Shown piece by piece: positions 1 through 11,002 of a DNA stretch of 64,000 nt. This DNA is from Amaurobius ferox (lineage: Eukaryota; Arthropoda; Arachnida; Araneae; Amaurobiidae): positions 6,437,191 to 6,501,190 of the forward strand of contig OX578145.1 of the NCBI GenBank assembly GCA_951213105.1. Direction: 5' to 3'. Made by a program: the position numbers and the translations under genes. The notes beneath the pieces are model-generated. The model was not told the DNA's origin. It searched no databases and saw nothing but the letters and a program-made list of their open reading frames with translations. Position 1 is the first letter of the stretch. Each line of letters starts with the position of its first letter.

Positions 1-58
1 AATTAGCTTCATACACATTTCACTCTTTTACATGTTCTGTGTTTTTAATATTTAGGAT

Positions 59-3000
59 ATGACTGTGGAAGCTTCTGTTACACCCCTTGAGAAAGTTAAT
101 GTACTGCCTGTGGCAGCACCCCTTGTGGAAGCCAATGCAGCACCGACCGTGGTGGGAGAGGCCGGACCTAGTGGAGTTCATGTAAGTTATTTTATTTCAT
201 CTTTTGGTGGAGATAGGGAAAATCGGCTGTTTTGGGGAGTATAGGATTGTATCGTATATATTTCGCATTTCAGAATTTTAAAAATAATCAGCTGATTCAA
301 TATCTACCTCATTTTTAGATTGCATTTAGATAGTTAGGTGTTTGAAGCAGACGCTAATATTGGAGTTTTGTCTGTTTTACAGATGTGTCCCACCTGCCAC
401 AAAGTCTTCACTGCGAAGCGTAGTTTAACACGCCATATGAAAATTCACAGTGAAGAAGATTCTTTTTCTTGTGACATCTGTGAAAAGGCATTTTCGAGGA
501 AGGATCATTTGTACAGGCATTCCAAAACCCACACCAATTCTAAGTCACTCCAATGCAACATTTGTAATAAAACGTTCACGAGGGAAGATAATTTAAACGC
601 ACACAGGAAAATACACGTACAGATAAAGACATATCCCTGTTCCCTTTGCGAGAGCACGTTTACGAGAAAGGGGGACCTAGCACACCATGTGCGAATTATG
701 CATAAAACTCCTGCCCCTGTTGGATTGAAACGCAAGATCACTGATGTGGCTTCCGCTTCTAGGAAGCTTGTAAAACGTAGTAATAGGGCTTTGGGGGTTT
801 TCTTACCAGAAACATTGGAACCCTCCGAAGAAAATTGCCACGATTTACTACTATCCCTGGAAGAAATGAAGCCGCATATGGAAAATCTTATCCTGACAGA
901 GTTGAATACGCGCCAAATTAAATGGTATGCCGTTCTAAATGTCAGGATGAGCCGAATTAATTCTGATGGGGAGGAGGAGTTTGCTACACCGCATTTTCGC
1001 ACAAAGTGCGCAATATCACTACAAGAGTTTAACGTAGAGGAGCATGTGAAACAAGGCATTCAAAAAATTTTGAATTCTGTGGAAGACTTTCACCAGCTCG
1101 GATCCGGATGGACCTTGGATCGAGTATTGAATATGGATGTCTACATCGGGTCCTATCGTCCATTGCGTCCGTCCAGCTTCATTCCGCTACCTCCCAAAAT
1201 AATGGCAAAGAAGGCAGTTCTGAACATACAGAACGAAGACCAAAAGTGCTTCGTGTGGTGTCTCATCGCACATTGGAAGAATTTAGACTCTTCTAACAAT
1301 CCTAATCGCGTGAGTCACTACTTGCCATTTGAAGGGGAGGTGAATCTGGGAAACGTGGAGTGTCCAGTGGCAGTGTGCAAGATCCCAATTCTCGAGAGGC
1401 TGAATGATTGTCGCATTAATGTGTTCGGATATGAAAAGGGGGAAGTTTTCCCCCTCCAAATATCTGAGCGGGAGGATTCCGACGTTGTTAATTTACTTTT
1501 AATCAGCGACGGGGTCCAACAACATTATTGCCTTATACGCAATTTTTCACGCCTTCTCGGGGATGTGTCAGCTCATGATGGAGAAAGTTACACATGCTAC
1601 CGATGTCTCCATAGATTCTGCAGGGAAGATCTTCTCCAGAAGCATACACCTTTTTGCAAAGAGCATGCTCCTCAGCGGGTTTCGATGCCAAGTCCTGACA
1701 AAAGTCTTTTAAAGTTTAATATGGAGCACTACCAGCATCCCGTACCGTTTGTATTGTATGCAGATTTCGAAGCGCTTCTGGTGAAGCTAAACAGTAGTGA
1801 ACCCTCTCGTGAGAATGCCTTTACAGAGAAGATGGCTGTTCACGAACCCTGTGGATATGCTTACGTAGTGATCGATCCGCAGGGTAAGTGCCTCAAAGAC
1901 CCCAAGGTGTACCGAGGCACTGAAGCAGTCATTAACTTTATAGAAGATGTCTTGCGAGAGAAGGATGAATTGATCCCCAAGATCAAGGCCAACAGGCCGA
2001 TGAAGCTCACCAGGAGTGAGGCAATTGCATTCAATCAGAGCATAGAGTGCTATTTATGCAAGAAGCCCTTCAAACATGATGGGGTGAAGTATGTAGGGAA
2101 ATGTAGAGACCACGACCATGTGAGTGGTGCATATCGAGGAGCACTCCATGTGGCGTGCAATCTAAGATTTCGTCTCCCTACTACTATTCCGGTAGTGTTC
2201 CACAACTTGAAAAATTATGATGGTCACCACCTGATGTCGGGGCTTGGCAAATTAAAAGATTATGAAATTACACCCATTGCAGTAAACATGGAGAAGTACA
2301 TTTCGTTTACCCTTCAGAAGAAAGGCGAGGGTGTGAGGCTGCATTTTATTGACAGTCTTCAATTTTTAAACACCTCCTTGGAAAAATTGGTAGCCAATCT
2401 ACCCAAGGACAAATTCACAATTACGTCAACAGCTATACCACTCAATACAGATCTGCTGCTACGTAAGGGGGTGTACCCATACGAGTACATGGACTCGTAT
2501 GGAAAATTTGAAGACCAGATGCTACCTCCACTTTCGGCCTTTTACAGTACACTGACAGATGAAGACATATGTGAGGAGGAGTACAAACATGCTCAGAATG
2601 TATGGAGGACATTCAATCTGAAGAATCTTGGCGAGTATCACGACTTATACGTCAAAACGGATGTCCTTCTGCTGGCCGACGTATTTGAGCATTTTAGAAA
2701 ACTGTGTATGACATACTATGGTCTGGATTGCGCTCACCTGATGACTGCACCGGGGCTGGCGTGGCAGGCCTCCCTGAAGATGGTAGAACAACCCTTGGAC
2801 CTCCTGACCGACATTGATATGCATCTTTTCATTGAAAGGGGGATTCGAGGGGGAATATCTATCATCACCAAACGGTGGGCGCGGGCAAACAACCCATACA
2901 TGGCCGAGTATGATCATACAGAGCCCACCCGGTATTTGATGTATTTAGACGCCAACAACTTGTACGGGTGGGCCATGTCTCAGCCCCTGCCTTATGGGAA

Positions 3001-4213
3001 TTTTGAGTGGGTGTCGCCATCCATAGCAAGTCAAGAATGGATTATGAGTCTCCCCAGCGATGGAACAGATGGGTACATATTAGAGGTGGATTTAGATTAC
3101 CCATCTGAATTACACGACCTTCATAATGATTATCCACTAGCCCCGGAAAAGCTGAAGATCTGTGAAGATATGATTTCTCCATACACGGTAGAAGTTATGA
3201 AATCCCTTAAGATGTCTCGGTTCCAGAGTCAGGAAAAGTTAACCCCTAATCTTAACAATAAAAAAAACTACATAGTACATTTTCAAAATTTAAAGTATTA
3301 TCTGGAATTGGGACTTAAATTAAAAACCACCCATAAAATTTTAAAATTTAAACAGCGAGCCTGGTTGAAGCCCTACGTTGACTTCAACACTGAACATCGC
3401 AAAAGGGCCCAATCAGGCTTCGAAAAAGATTTTTTTAAGTTAATGAATAATGCCGTGTATGGGAAATGCATGGAGAATTTGAGAAACCGGGTGAAGATTG
3501 ATCTTGTGAAGGACGAGAAACGTGGGGAGAAACTTATGGCGGCACCTACATTTAAATCTTTCAAAATTTTTAATGAAGATTTGGTAGGGGTCGAGAGACT
3601 GTACAATAACATCTTGCTGAATAGGCCCATATACGTCGGTTTCGCCATTCTGGAGCTTAGTAAACTCCTCATGTACAGATTCCATTATGGATATGTAAAG
3701 AATAAATACGGATCCAAGGCAACACTTTTGTTTACCGACACCGACTCTCTCACTTATGAGGTCGAGTGTCGGGATTTTTACAAAGATATTGAAGAAAGCG
3801 CCCACCTCTTTGACACATCGGATTATCCGACAGATCATTCCGCCCACAATGTGTCAAACAAAAAGAGGATAGGGTGTTTTAAGGACGAGTTGAATGGAAC
3901 ACCTGGACATGAGTTTGTGGGGCTCAGGTCCAAAATGTATTCTCTCCTCTCCACACAAGGGGAAAAGAAGACGGCTAAAGGTGTTTCCAAAACATTTGTA
4001 AAGAAGCATGTAAAACATCAACATTATGTCAAATGTTTAAAAGATGTACAAAGCACAAAATCTTTTCAACATCGTATAGGGAGTGAATGTCACCGTTTGT
4101 ATACACTTAAACAAAGTAAGGTGGCACTCTCCCCATACGATGACAAACGCTACGTATTGGAAGATGGCATTCACACGTATGCACATGGACACTGGAAGAT
4201 ATCCAAGGAATAG
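59..4213 (+). CDS. Family-B DNA polymerase with N-terminal C2H2 fingers (protein-primed type), spliced
   Basis: I read this as join(59..181, 383..4213), giving 1317 residues with a phase-0 intron of 201 bp (GTAAGT donor at 182, TTTTACAG acceptor ending at 382). An in-frame acceptor-like TTTAG at 51-55 means a further upstream exon is possible. Exon 2 opens inside the first of four C2H2 fingers; a fifth, CxxC-type finger lies mid-protein. Polymerase landmarks in spliced numbering: ExoI YADFE (D502, E504), an endonuclease VII-like RDHDH...RG...CN block (about 615-634), ExoII NLKNYDG (D654), ExoIII YHDLYVKTD (D801), motif A LDANNLYG (D897), motif B KLMNNAVYG (K1060), motif C TDTDS (D1160, D1162). 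All catalytic residues are present and the frame is open. Such polymerases copy linear DNA by protein priming in Polintons and related viruses. The fingers probably bind DNA, but their target is unknown. Confidence 0.88.
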
Positions 4214-5275
4214 CCACTCCATTCTTTTTTTTTTTTTTTCAACATTCAAGACCATTCCAAGATTTTTACATTTCTATTCAAGAACTTTCCGCGACTTTTT
4301 CACGTTTTTATTCAACAACTTTTCACTTTTTTAACACAAGAACTTTCCACGATTTTTTTAAAACAAGTCCTTTTTCAAGATTCAAGAACTTTCCACAATT
4401 AAAGACTTTTTCACGTTTTTATTCAACAACTTTTCACGATACAAGAACCTTTCAAGATTCAAGACCTTTTCACAATACAAGAACTTTTCACAATTACGAG
4501 ACCTTTTTACTATTTTGAATATATGAATTTTTCAAGATTTTTTATCATAATTCAAGAATTTTTACTATTTTGAATATATGAATTTTTCAAGATTTTTACC
4601 AAGATTTTTAATACATGAAGATTTTTCCATGTTTTCTGCAATAGACCTTTTCAAGAATTTGAAGACAATAACTTTTTACTATTTTGAATATGAGAATTTT
4701 TCAAGATATTTTATCACAAATTTTTACCAAGATTTTTAACACATAAAGATTTTTCCATGTTTACTGCAATAGACCTTTTCAAGAATTTTTAACACATAAA
4801 GATTTTTCCATGTTTACTGCAATAGACCTTTTCAAGAATTTGAAGACATGAACTTTTTACTATTTTGAATATGAGTATTTTTCAAGATATTTTATCACAA
4901 ATTTTTACCAAGATTTTTAACACATAAAGATTTTTCCATGTTTACTGCAATAGACCTTTTCAAGAATTTGAAGACAAGAACTTTTTACTATTTTGAATAT
5001 GAGAATTTTTCAAGCTTTTTAACACAAGACAAGATCCTTTCAAGATTTTAAACACAAGAACTTTTGAAGATTTTTCACACAGTGTATTTTCCTGTTCTTC
5101 CCTCGTGAGAACTTTTGAAGATTTTTAACACAAGACAAGATCCTTTCAAGATTTTAAACACAAGAACTTTTGAAGATTTTTCACACATGACTCTTTCAAG
5201 ATGTTCATATAGACTGTCTTCAAGAATTTTACTTTCCTCGAAAGAACTTTGAATTTTACTCTACAAATTTTGAAT
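4214..5275. repeat. T-rich tandem array downstream of polymerase gene 1
   Basis: This is a degenerate array built from words such as TTTTTCAAGATTTTT, CAAGAACTTTT and TTTACTATTTTGAATATGAG. A longer unit containing TTTCCATGTTTACTGCAATAG recurs near 4630, 4758, 4810 and 4939, with spacings of about 128, 52 and 129 bp. The gene-sense strand is strongly T-rich. No reading frame of note crosses it. The 83-codon frame starting at 4083 is an overlap with the polymerase that runs into the array. Confidence 0.85.
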
Positions 5276-5957
5276 GAACTCTATTCATTTTTAATGGGAA
5301 AATAGGTCTGCCAGTGTGAAGTAATCTAAACTAATAATATTTAACTTAAAAAAATTAATTCTTATTATAATTTTCTAAATTTTTTTTTTTTTTTTTTTAA
5401 TTTCATTCGTTCTAAAATAATAACTCATTCCTTGAAATTAATTGTTATATTCATTTCCTTTTCTAAAGCATTTATTCTAAAATATTAAATAATCATTCCT
5501 TAAAATTAATTGTCATAATCATTTTTTTTTTCTTTAATTTCATTTATTCTAAAATAATAAATTACTTACTTAAAATTAATTGCTACATTCATTTTTATTA
5601 TGTAATTTAATTAATTAAAATTATTTCACGCTGGTGGAGAACACTGCCCGAAAGAGTGAAACGACAGTGTACACCACCTCATGGGGCTGTTGGAAGTGTA
5701 CAAACTTTCTCTGCATCTACTAACATTTTCCCACTTTTTCTAACACTCTTCTCTTATATAATATGTAACAGTTCTTAATAACATATATTTTCTAATGGAA
5801 ACTTTCTTTTCAGATTGTGAGTAGCTTGTCGCATCATTTTTGAAAATGCCTGAGTACAATGTAGTAATACATTAATTTTTAAACATTTGAAAGGGATCAA
5901 TCTTGTTGACTTAACACAATTTTATCGAATACGTTCAAATTTTAAAACTTAGCAAAT
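5276..5957. other. AT-rich stretch and candidate element end
   Basis: AT-rich sequence with poly-T (about 5380-5399) and several TTTCATTYRTTCTAAAATA repeats, then a less AT-rich block at 5626-5721 that I interpret as the subterminal part of element 1. ACACTG at 5640 and CAGTGT at 5665 could pair weakly. From 5722 to 5957 I see ordinary AT-rich sequence and no gene. Confidence 0.5.
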
Positions 5958-6600
5958 ATATTGTGTATACATATGTTTTTAGATACACAACACTCAGAAT
6001 GGTCGAATCCTATTCATTGAATACAAGTTTCATGTCCACTGAACACAATTTTAGCTAATTATTACATTCGTATTTTTAAAGTTTGTGTATACATTTGTTT
6101 TTAGATACACAACACTCAGAATGGTCGAATCCTATTCACTGAATACAAGTTTCATGTCCACTGAACACAATTTTAGCTAATTATTACATTCGTGTTTTTA
6201 AAGTTTGTGTATACATTTGTTTTTAGATACACAACGCTCAGAATGGTCGAATCCTATTCACTGAATACAAGTTTCGTGTCCACTGAACACAATTTTAGCT
6301 AATTATTACATTCGTGTTTTTAAAGTTTGTGTATACATTTGTTTTTAGATACACAACACTCAGAATGGTTGAATCCTATTCACTGAACACAATTTGTGTG
6401 TTCATTGAAAATCCGTAATCAATTTGTTTTTAAACATTCGAAATCATTTCGTTATTATTATAAAAATCGTATTGATAGTTAGATTTATTTTAAAAAAATC
6501 ACACACACACTTAGAATGGTCGAATCCTGTTCACAAAACATAATTTCAGCTATGTATTACATTCATGTTTTTAAAGTTTGTGTATACATTTGTTTTAAAA
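5958..6600 (+). repeat. 122-bp tandem repeat (minisatellite)
   Basis: The word AGATACACAACACTCAGAA begins at 5981, 6103, 6225 (one base changed) and 6347, giving an exact period of 122 bp for about 3.5 copies. A diverged outlying copy follows at 6511-6592 after a 100-bp interruption. Each unit contains TGGTCGAATCCTATTCA and GTTTGTGTATACATTTG. No coding frame persists through the array. Confidence 0.92.
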
Positions 6601-6766
6601 AAAAAATCATACTGTTATAATACACAGATTTATATTCACTCCGTAGCATTCTGTTTTAAAACGCACCCTTGCATCGCTATTCACCGAGCGATTCGAATGA
6701 ACTTTGAAAAATAATCTAGCTTCCGCTGATAAGGTACACTTCGAAGATAACTTCTTATAAAGCACG

Positions 6767-6915
6767 GGTGCTTTGGCACGATGGTAAGACGCGCGGCTTC
6801 TAATCAGTTGGGCCCAAGTTCGAATCCAGCTCCTGACCAGTGAAACATTAATTTCTTTTGGAAAAAAAATGCCGATAGATGGCAGCACTTCATCAAAATT
6901 CGCCAGAGGGCGCTT
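6767..6915 (+). repeat. tRNA-derived SINE, Arg-like head
   Basis: A RNA polymerase III A-box-like TGGCACGATGGTA (6774-6786) and a B-box GTTCGAATCC (6818-6827) lie at tRNA spacing. A CTTCTAA segment between them resembles a tRNA-Arg(TCT) anticodon loop. The cloverleaf stems do not close well, so this is a tRNA-derived SINE head, not a functional tRNA. A body follows with GATGGCAGCAC and CGCCAGAGGGCGCT. The 3' limit is a guess. Confidence 0.6.
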
Positions 6916-7200
6916 TAACTACGTCACGCTGATAAGATCTTTCACTTTATTTCCAGACAGCAGAGAGGGAAGACGTGTGCTAAGGAGCTCCAAGGCGCGA
7001 CACGTCATTTCCAGATTATGTGATTGCGAAATCCCTTGAAACCACTTCCTCAGGTCAAGGGTCAGTCAGCGATTGTGACACTCCCTCTCAAGACTCCGAG
7101 TGAAACTCACTCCGTATGAGTCATCATGCCTCTGTGAAAGACTTTCGCAATTGCCCTCTTTCGCAATACTAGGAAAGAGGCATCCGGTGCTGCACCGCCT

Positions 7201-7435
7201 CACCAAACTTCCAAAAGAGGGGAGGGGGGCATCCTCCCAAAGAGGATCCTCTCAAGAGAGGCATCCTCCCTCCTGGGGGTCTCAAGACCCTCTGAGAGGA
7301 GCATCCTCTCAAAAGAGGGAAGACACTCCAAAGAGGATCCTCCTGGGGGTCTCAAGACCCTCTAAGAGGCATCCTCCCAAAGAGGCATCCTCCCAAAAGA
7401 GGGACCCTCCTCCTCCCAAAAGAGGCAGGGGGTGC
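7201..7435 (+). repeat. Purine-rich AGAGGCATCCTC tandem repeats
   Basis: Short imperfect repeats of CCAAAAGAGG(C/A)ATCCTC type, with CCTGGGGGTCTCAAGACCCTC present twice (about 7269 and 7342). An open frame of 135 codons runs through it, but its repetitive composition makes it unlikely to be a protein. Confidence 0.8.
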
Positions 7436-7734
7436 AGCACCTCCTGCGGAGGCTCAACTGTCATTTCTCTTCTACTTATAAGGATGCAAATGAGAATATT
7501 TCAGTAGTATGGGTCTATTTGAAAATATTTTTAATCTCAGATGGATGTTTCTAAAGATAAGCATTCTGAAATCGGACGATTGATCGGCGTGACATTTCGA
7601 GACAGAAGCGGTCCTCAAGAAATGCCTCGCGTATAAGACTCGGCTCGATTTCTGTTATCCATTTGGGCGTTTTATATACAAGAAGGCTTATTGGAGACAC
7701 TAGATTCTGAATGCATTCGGTCACTGGGGCGGGA

Positions 7735-8020
7735 CAGACCAGTGGTCTAGGCACGGGGATTGAGACTCGGGGGACCTAGGTTCGATTCCCAACTCCGACT
7801 AAAACGATCCCCGTGTTTACACAAAGTAAGGACACGTTAAATAGGTGGGTCTGAAAGTCTTTTCGAGAGGTGGGTGGTAGGGGAAGGAAGGTATGGTACC
7901 TGTGGATCTCGTCTCCACTGGGTTCCGGTCTAAATTGTGTAGCACTGTCTCGGCTGTCCAAACATACACCTTACACCTTCAGGAAAGTCGGACGGCCTGA
8001 GTCGAGAGAAAGAAAGAAAA
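7735..8020 (+). repeat. tRNA-derived SINE with long body
   Basis: The head has an A-box-like AGTGGTCTAGG (7741-7751) and a perfect B-box GGTTCGATTCC (7779-7789). The body ends with CTTACACCTTCAGGAAAGTCGGACGG followed by a GAAAGAAAGAAA tail. The same 3' end (GTCGGACGGTCTGGGTC or close) recurs at 29755-29780 and 63930-63955, which supports a dispersed family about 290 bp long. Confidence 0.72.
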
Positions 8021-8125
8021 CTTATTCATTGAAGGATTGCACTCACTGTTCAACCCCAGGGTCTCAAAGAGTTGGATAACAATAAGCGCTTCTATGCTCA
8101 GTAAAGGTAGTGCGAACACAAGGCG

Positions 8126-8831
8126 CTGTATCCATACCCATGGATACAGCATATAGAAAAATAAAAAAAAATCAATCATGCATAAAGCATTGATTATGAA
8201 ACACTTTCCAACTGAAATGCAGTTTTATTTAAGCACCTCTAAAATGCGATACATTTAACGGTGATATTTTTTAAATTATCACAGTATTGTAATAATATAT
8301 GTTACTTAAAAACTTAAAACCATGGAGGTAAAAGTAACTCTTAACTCCATGCTTAAAACTTTATCGTAAAAGGCAATGCTATAAAATAGTCTACTTCTCT
8401 ATGTAAAATTAATGAATATTTCATTTATATTACCTATATTCTAGATTCCAGAGCTAAATCATTTTGCGTTAAAAAAATTCAACTATTCTTATACAATTCA
8501 TCTTACAGCTTGATGTGTTTACATTCTGCATATGTTAAAATGAGGCTTCGTTGCAGAAATAATCAAAGTTTGATGATGAATTGAGCTAAAAAATAGCGTC
8601 ATTGAGTTGGCGCAGAATAGAGATGCACAGAAAATATGCAAAAATAAAGCGGTTTTAGAACGGATGCAACACTCAATATAAATTTTAAAGAACTTTAAAA
8701 ATCACGATTTTGACACTGGAAAAAAGATGAATGCCGTATTTTATTTTGAAGTGGGTCACATGATCTCTTCATATAATATGGGTGTCATTATTATTTTAAT
8801 TTTTATTTTAAAAACGACCGAACCTATTTTG
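8126..8831 (-). repeat. RepA dispersed repeat, reverse copy lacking head
   Basis: Reverse-oriented copy of the RepA family. Starting from the tail end it shows the perfect palindrome CTGTATCCAT...ATGGATACAG (8126-8149), then TCAATCATGCATAAAGCATTG and ACACTTTCCAACTGAAATGC, then the body shared with the copies at 27.7, 52.0, 56.8 and 58.5 kb. It breaks at 8831, where forward RepA head sequence begins. No significant coding capacity. Confidence 0.85.
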
Positions 8832-9210
8832 CAGTTGAAAGTGTTTATGATTTCGTTCATTCTGTCTGTCTGTCTGTCCGTTAGCACGATAACTGCCGTA
8901 AAAATGGTTTTGAAAAACATACTAAAATTTCATTTTGATAAACGGTCTGTGGGACCTATGGGAATATAAATGAATAATATCACCCAATTAGTTTTTTATT
9001 GAACCCGGGTTGAAAAAATTAAATACATTGAACCCTATGAGACCTAATTTTTCAAACATTTTTTAAGCGAATTTAAAATTCACAAATTGTTTCGAAAATT
9101 TTAGGAAATATTCAAATTATCCCATAAAATATATAAAAAAATTTCAGTAAAATATGTTAGGTAGTTTTTTAAATAAAAATTATTTAATATAGGGAGAAAA
9201 ACAAATTCAA
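8832..9210 (+). repeat. RepA dispersed repeat, forward head part
   Basis: Starts with AGTTGAAAGTGTTTATGA and contains TTCATTCTGTCTGTCTGTC, GACGGTCTGTGGGACC-like and TTGAACCC-GGGTTGAAAAAA words that define the RepA head. Similarity stops near 9210 in AT-rich sequence. The 80-codon frame at 8727-8969 spans the junction of two RepA pieces and is not credible. Confidence 0.85.
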
Positions 9211-9359
9211 TTAAATTCTGACTCTCGTTATATCTTCCAGAAAGGAAAAAGAGATATATAATAAATATCTTTCCAAGAGTTTAATTATTTTACATATGAG
9301 TAAGGTTAATTTTTTAAAATAAATATGGTAGGTAACAATTTTTCAAATTTTTAAATAAA

Positions 9360-9783
9360 ATAAATTATTATAGTATTGTGATGAATGAAACGATTAGAAA
9401 AATGTTTATGAATGAAATGCTGTTTTTATATAGAGGCGATTTATATTTCGATGACGTCATTTGAATAAAGTTCATTTGTTTTCGATGAAGTTTTCAAATA
9501 TAATAAATTATTGTAGTGTTATGATAATTTTAAAAATATTACCGAGGAATGTATCGCATTTTAGAGATGTTTAAACCAGGCAATTTATATTTCAATGCCG
9601 TCCTTTGAATGAAGTTCATTTTCTTCGATGCAGTTTTAAAATATAATAAATTAATGTAGTATTGTGATAACTTTAAAAATATTACCGAGGAATGTATCGC
9701 CTTTCAGAGATGTTTGTATAAAATTGCATTGAAGTTGGAAAGTGTTTCATAATCAATGCTTTATGCATGATTGATCTTTCTTA
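9360..9783 (+). repeat. RepA tail segment with internal duplication
   Basis: The segment AATAAATTATTGTAGT...TATCGC(A)TTTYAGAGATG appears twice (about 9500-9570 and 9645-9712), then the tail ends with GTTGGAAAGTGTTTCATAATCAATGCTTTATGCATGATTGATC (quoted here as two joined words shared with other copies). Confidence 0.75.
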
Positions 9784-9784
9784 T

Positions 9785-10112
9785 TTATTATATATTTTAT
9801 GAGATTATTTGTAAAGTTATTTGTATAATATTTCGTAAAATTTTCAAAGCAATTTGCAAATTTTTACTTCACTTAAAAAAATGTTTGAAAAATAAGGCCC
9901 CATAGGGTGCAGTGCATTTCAGTTTTTCAACCCGGGTTCAATCTAAAGCTAATTGGGTGATATTATTTATTTACAGTCCCATATGCCCCACAGACCGTCC
10001 CAACAACATATTAAAATTTGATCTTGATAAAGTGATACGGCAGTTATCGAGCGAACGGAGAGATAGGTGAAAAGTGTTTATGACTTGGTTCATTCTATGT
10101 TGTAAAATGTTA
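9785..10112 (-). repeat. RepA dispersed repeat, reverse head part
   Basis: Reverse copy of the RepA head: AAAATGTTTGAAAAATAAGG, TCAACCCGGGTTCAA, CCCACAGACCGTC and GTGTTTATGACTTGGTTCATTCT in that order. It ends with the hairpin-like TTGTAAAATGTTAAAAA. With the preceding pieces it forms a roughly 2-kb mosaic of four RepA segments in alternating orientation. Confidence 0.8.
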
Positions 10113-10943
10113 AAAAGAACCCATTTTTATGTGTCCTCTTTTGGGCAGCTTCACCGACCCTAAGTGAGACGGTTACTCATGGTGCCTGCAAAAGCGAATG
10201 TCTTGAAACAGTTCTTCATACAATACGAAATGCGAAAGTACTGTGAAAAGGAACCATATATGATAAAATAAATTTCCGAAAAAGTAGATGTAATAATCGA
10301 ACATCTATGGAATTCATTCCTTTATCACATTCTCAAAAAAGGGAAAAAACTTGATCAGGAACATTCTAAAGCGCGACATAATAACGAGAATGACAAGAAA
10401 GGGCCCAACTTGCTTCTGGACGTTGGAGTTAAGACACCGGATCACTCCAGTAAAGTGATTCAAGTCCAACGGGCTCACGTTTGCAGATGGCTTCAAAATT
10501 TTGGGCATTATTTTTATAAGATTTATCTTGCATTTTTTAAAAACTCATTAGTTCATTATACATTATACCTAATCCAACATTTTTTTGGCATTTTATATAA
10601 TTTTACATTTTATTATTAGGCATCCGTTTATATGTTCTTTATACCATGTTCTGGCTACAACCTGTTTATCGAATTAGAGTTGAGCATCATGATACTAGAA
10701 TTCCCACGGTGTGCTTTGTTGTATTATCCATTGGGACAAGGCAGTTTCGAACCCGGAAGTATTTCCTATTGTTGGACCGGGGACTCCAAAGTCTATTCCA
10801 TAACCTAAATTGAAAAAAGACTGACACATAAGTTAGATTTTTAATGAATTCGTATTTTATTATTTTTATTCTATTTATTTATTTATTTTTTGAACAACAT
10901 AATTAAATTTCGAATGTGTGACGTTTTACAGGATTTTGTAAGG
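10113..10943. other. No recognisable gene
   Basis: AT-rich intergenic sequence with a TATTTATTTATTTATT run near 10870. The two short opposite-strand frames at 10314-10619 overlap each other and match nothing I know. Confidence 0.6.
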
Positions 10944-11002
10944 AAGCTCGCTGCCCCAACCGTGAATTGAAGTGGCTCTATCGCTGAGCTACTGGGACGA
11001 AG
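10944..11002 (-). repeat. tRNA-like SINE head (TCGTCCCAG family), reverse
   Basis: On the minus strand it begins TTCGTCCCAGTAGCTCAGCG, with a D-arm-like GCTCAGCGATAGAGC, and ends GGTTGGGGCAGCGAG. The same 5' and 3' words occur in the head at 60188. The middle, including anticodon arm and B-box, is shortened, so it is a degraded copy. Confidence 0.6.

Larger units (their letters stand above)
1..5721 (+). mobile_element. Polinton-related pPolB element 1, right part only
   Basis: This is the right-hand part of a mobile element whose left end lies before base 1. It contains a spliced DNA polymerase B gene (59-4213) reading towards the right end, then about 1 kb of T-rich tandem repeats, an AT-rich stretch, and a candidate terminus at 5721. 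The proposed end reads ...CTGCATCTACT, so the inward terminal repeat would start AGTAG, as in the complete element at 31966. The subterminal words CACGCTGGTGGAG and CACCTCATG (5626-5683) resemble GTGCTGGTGGAAG and CTCATGAGGTG near the end of that element. The boundary cannot be proven because the other end and target duplication are not visible. The order gene, T-rich array, subterminal GC-richer block, end is the same in both elements. Confidence 0.55.

Noticed and set aside
338..382. 15-residue leader upstream of the first zinc finger in polymerase 1
   Set aside because: The frame opens there with GTG inside what reads as an intron; splicing from 181 to 383 gives an ATG-initiated protein with the same layout as the other element.
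7100..7507. 135-codon frame in the AGAGGCATCCTC repeats
   Set aside because: Its repeated R-G-S-S-Q motifs come from the tandem DNA repeat, with no independent coding signal.
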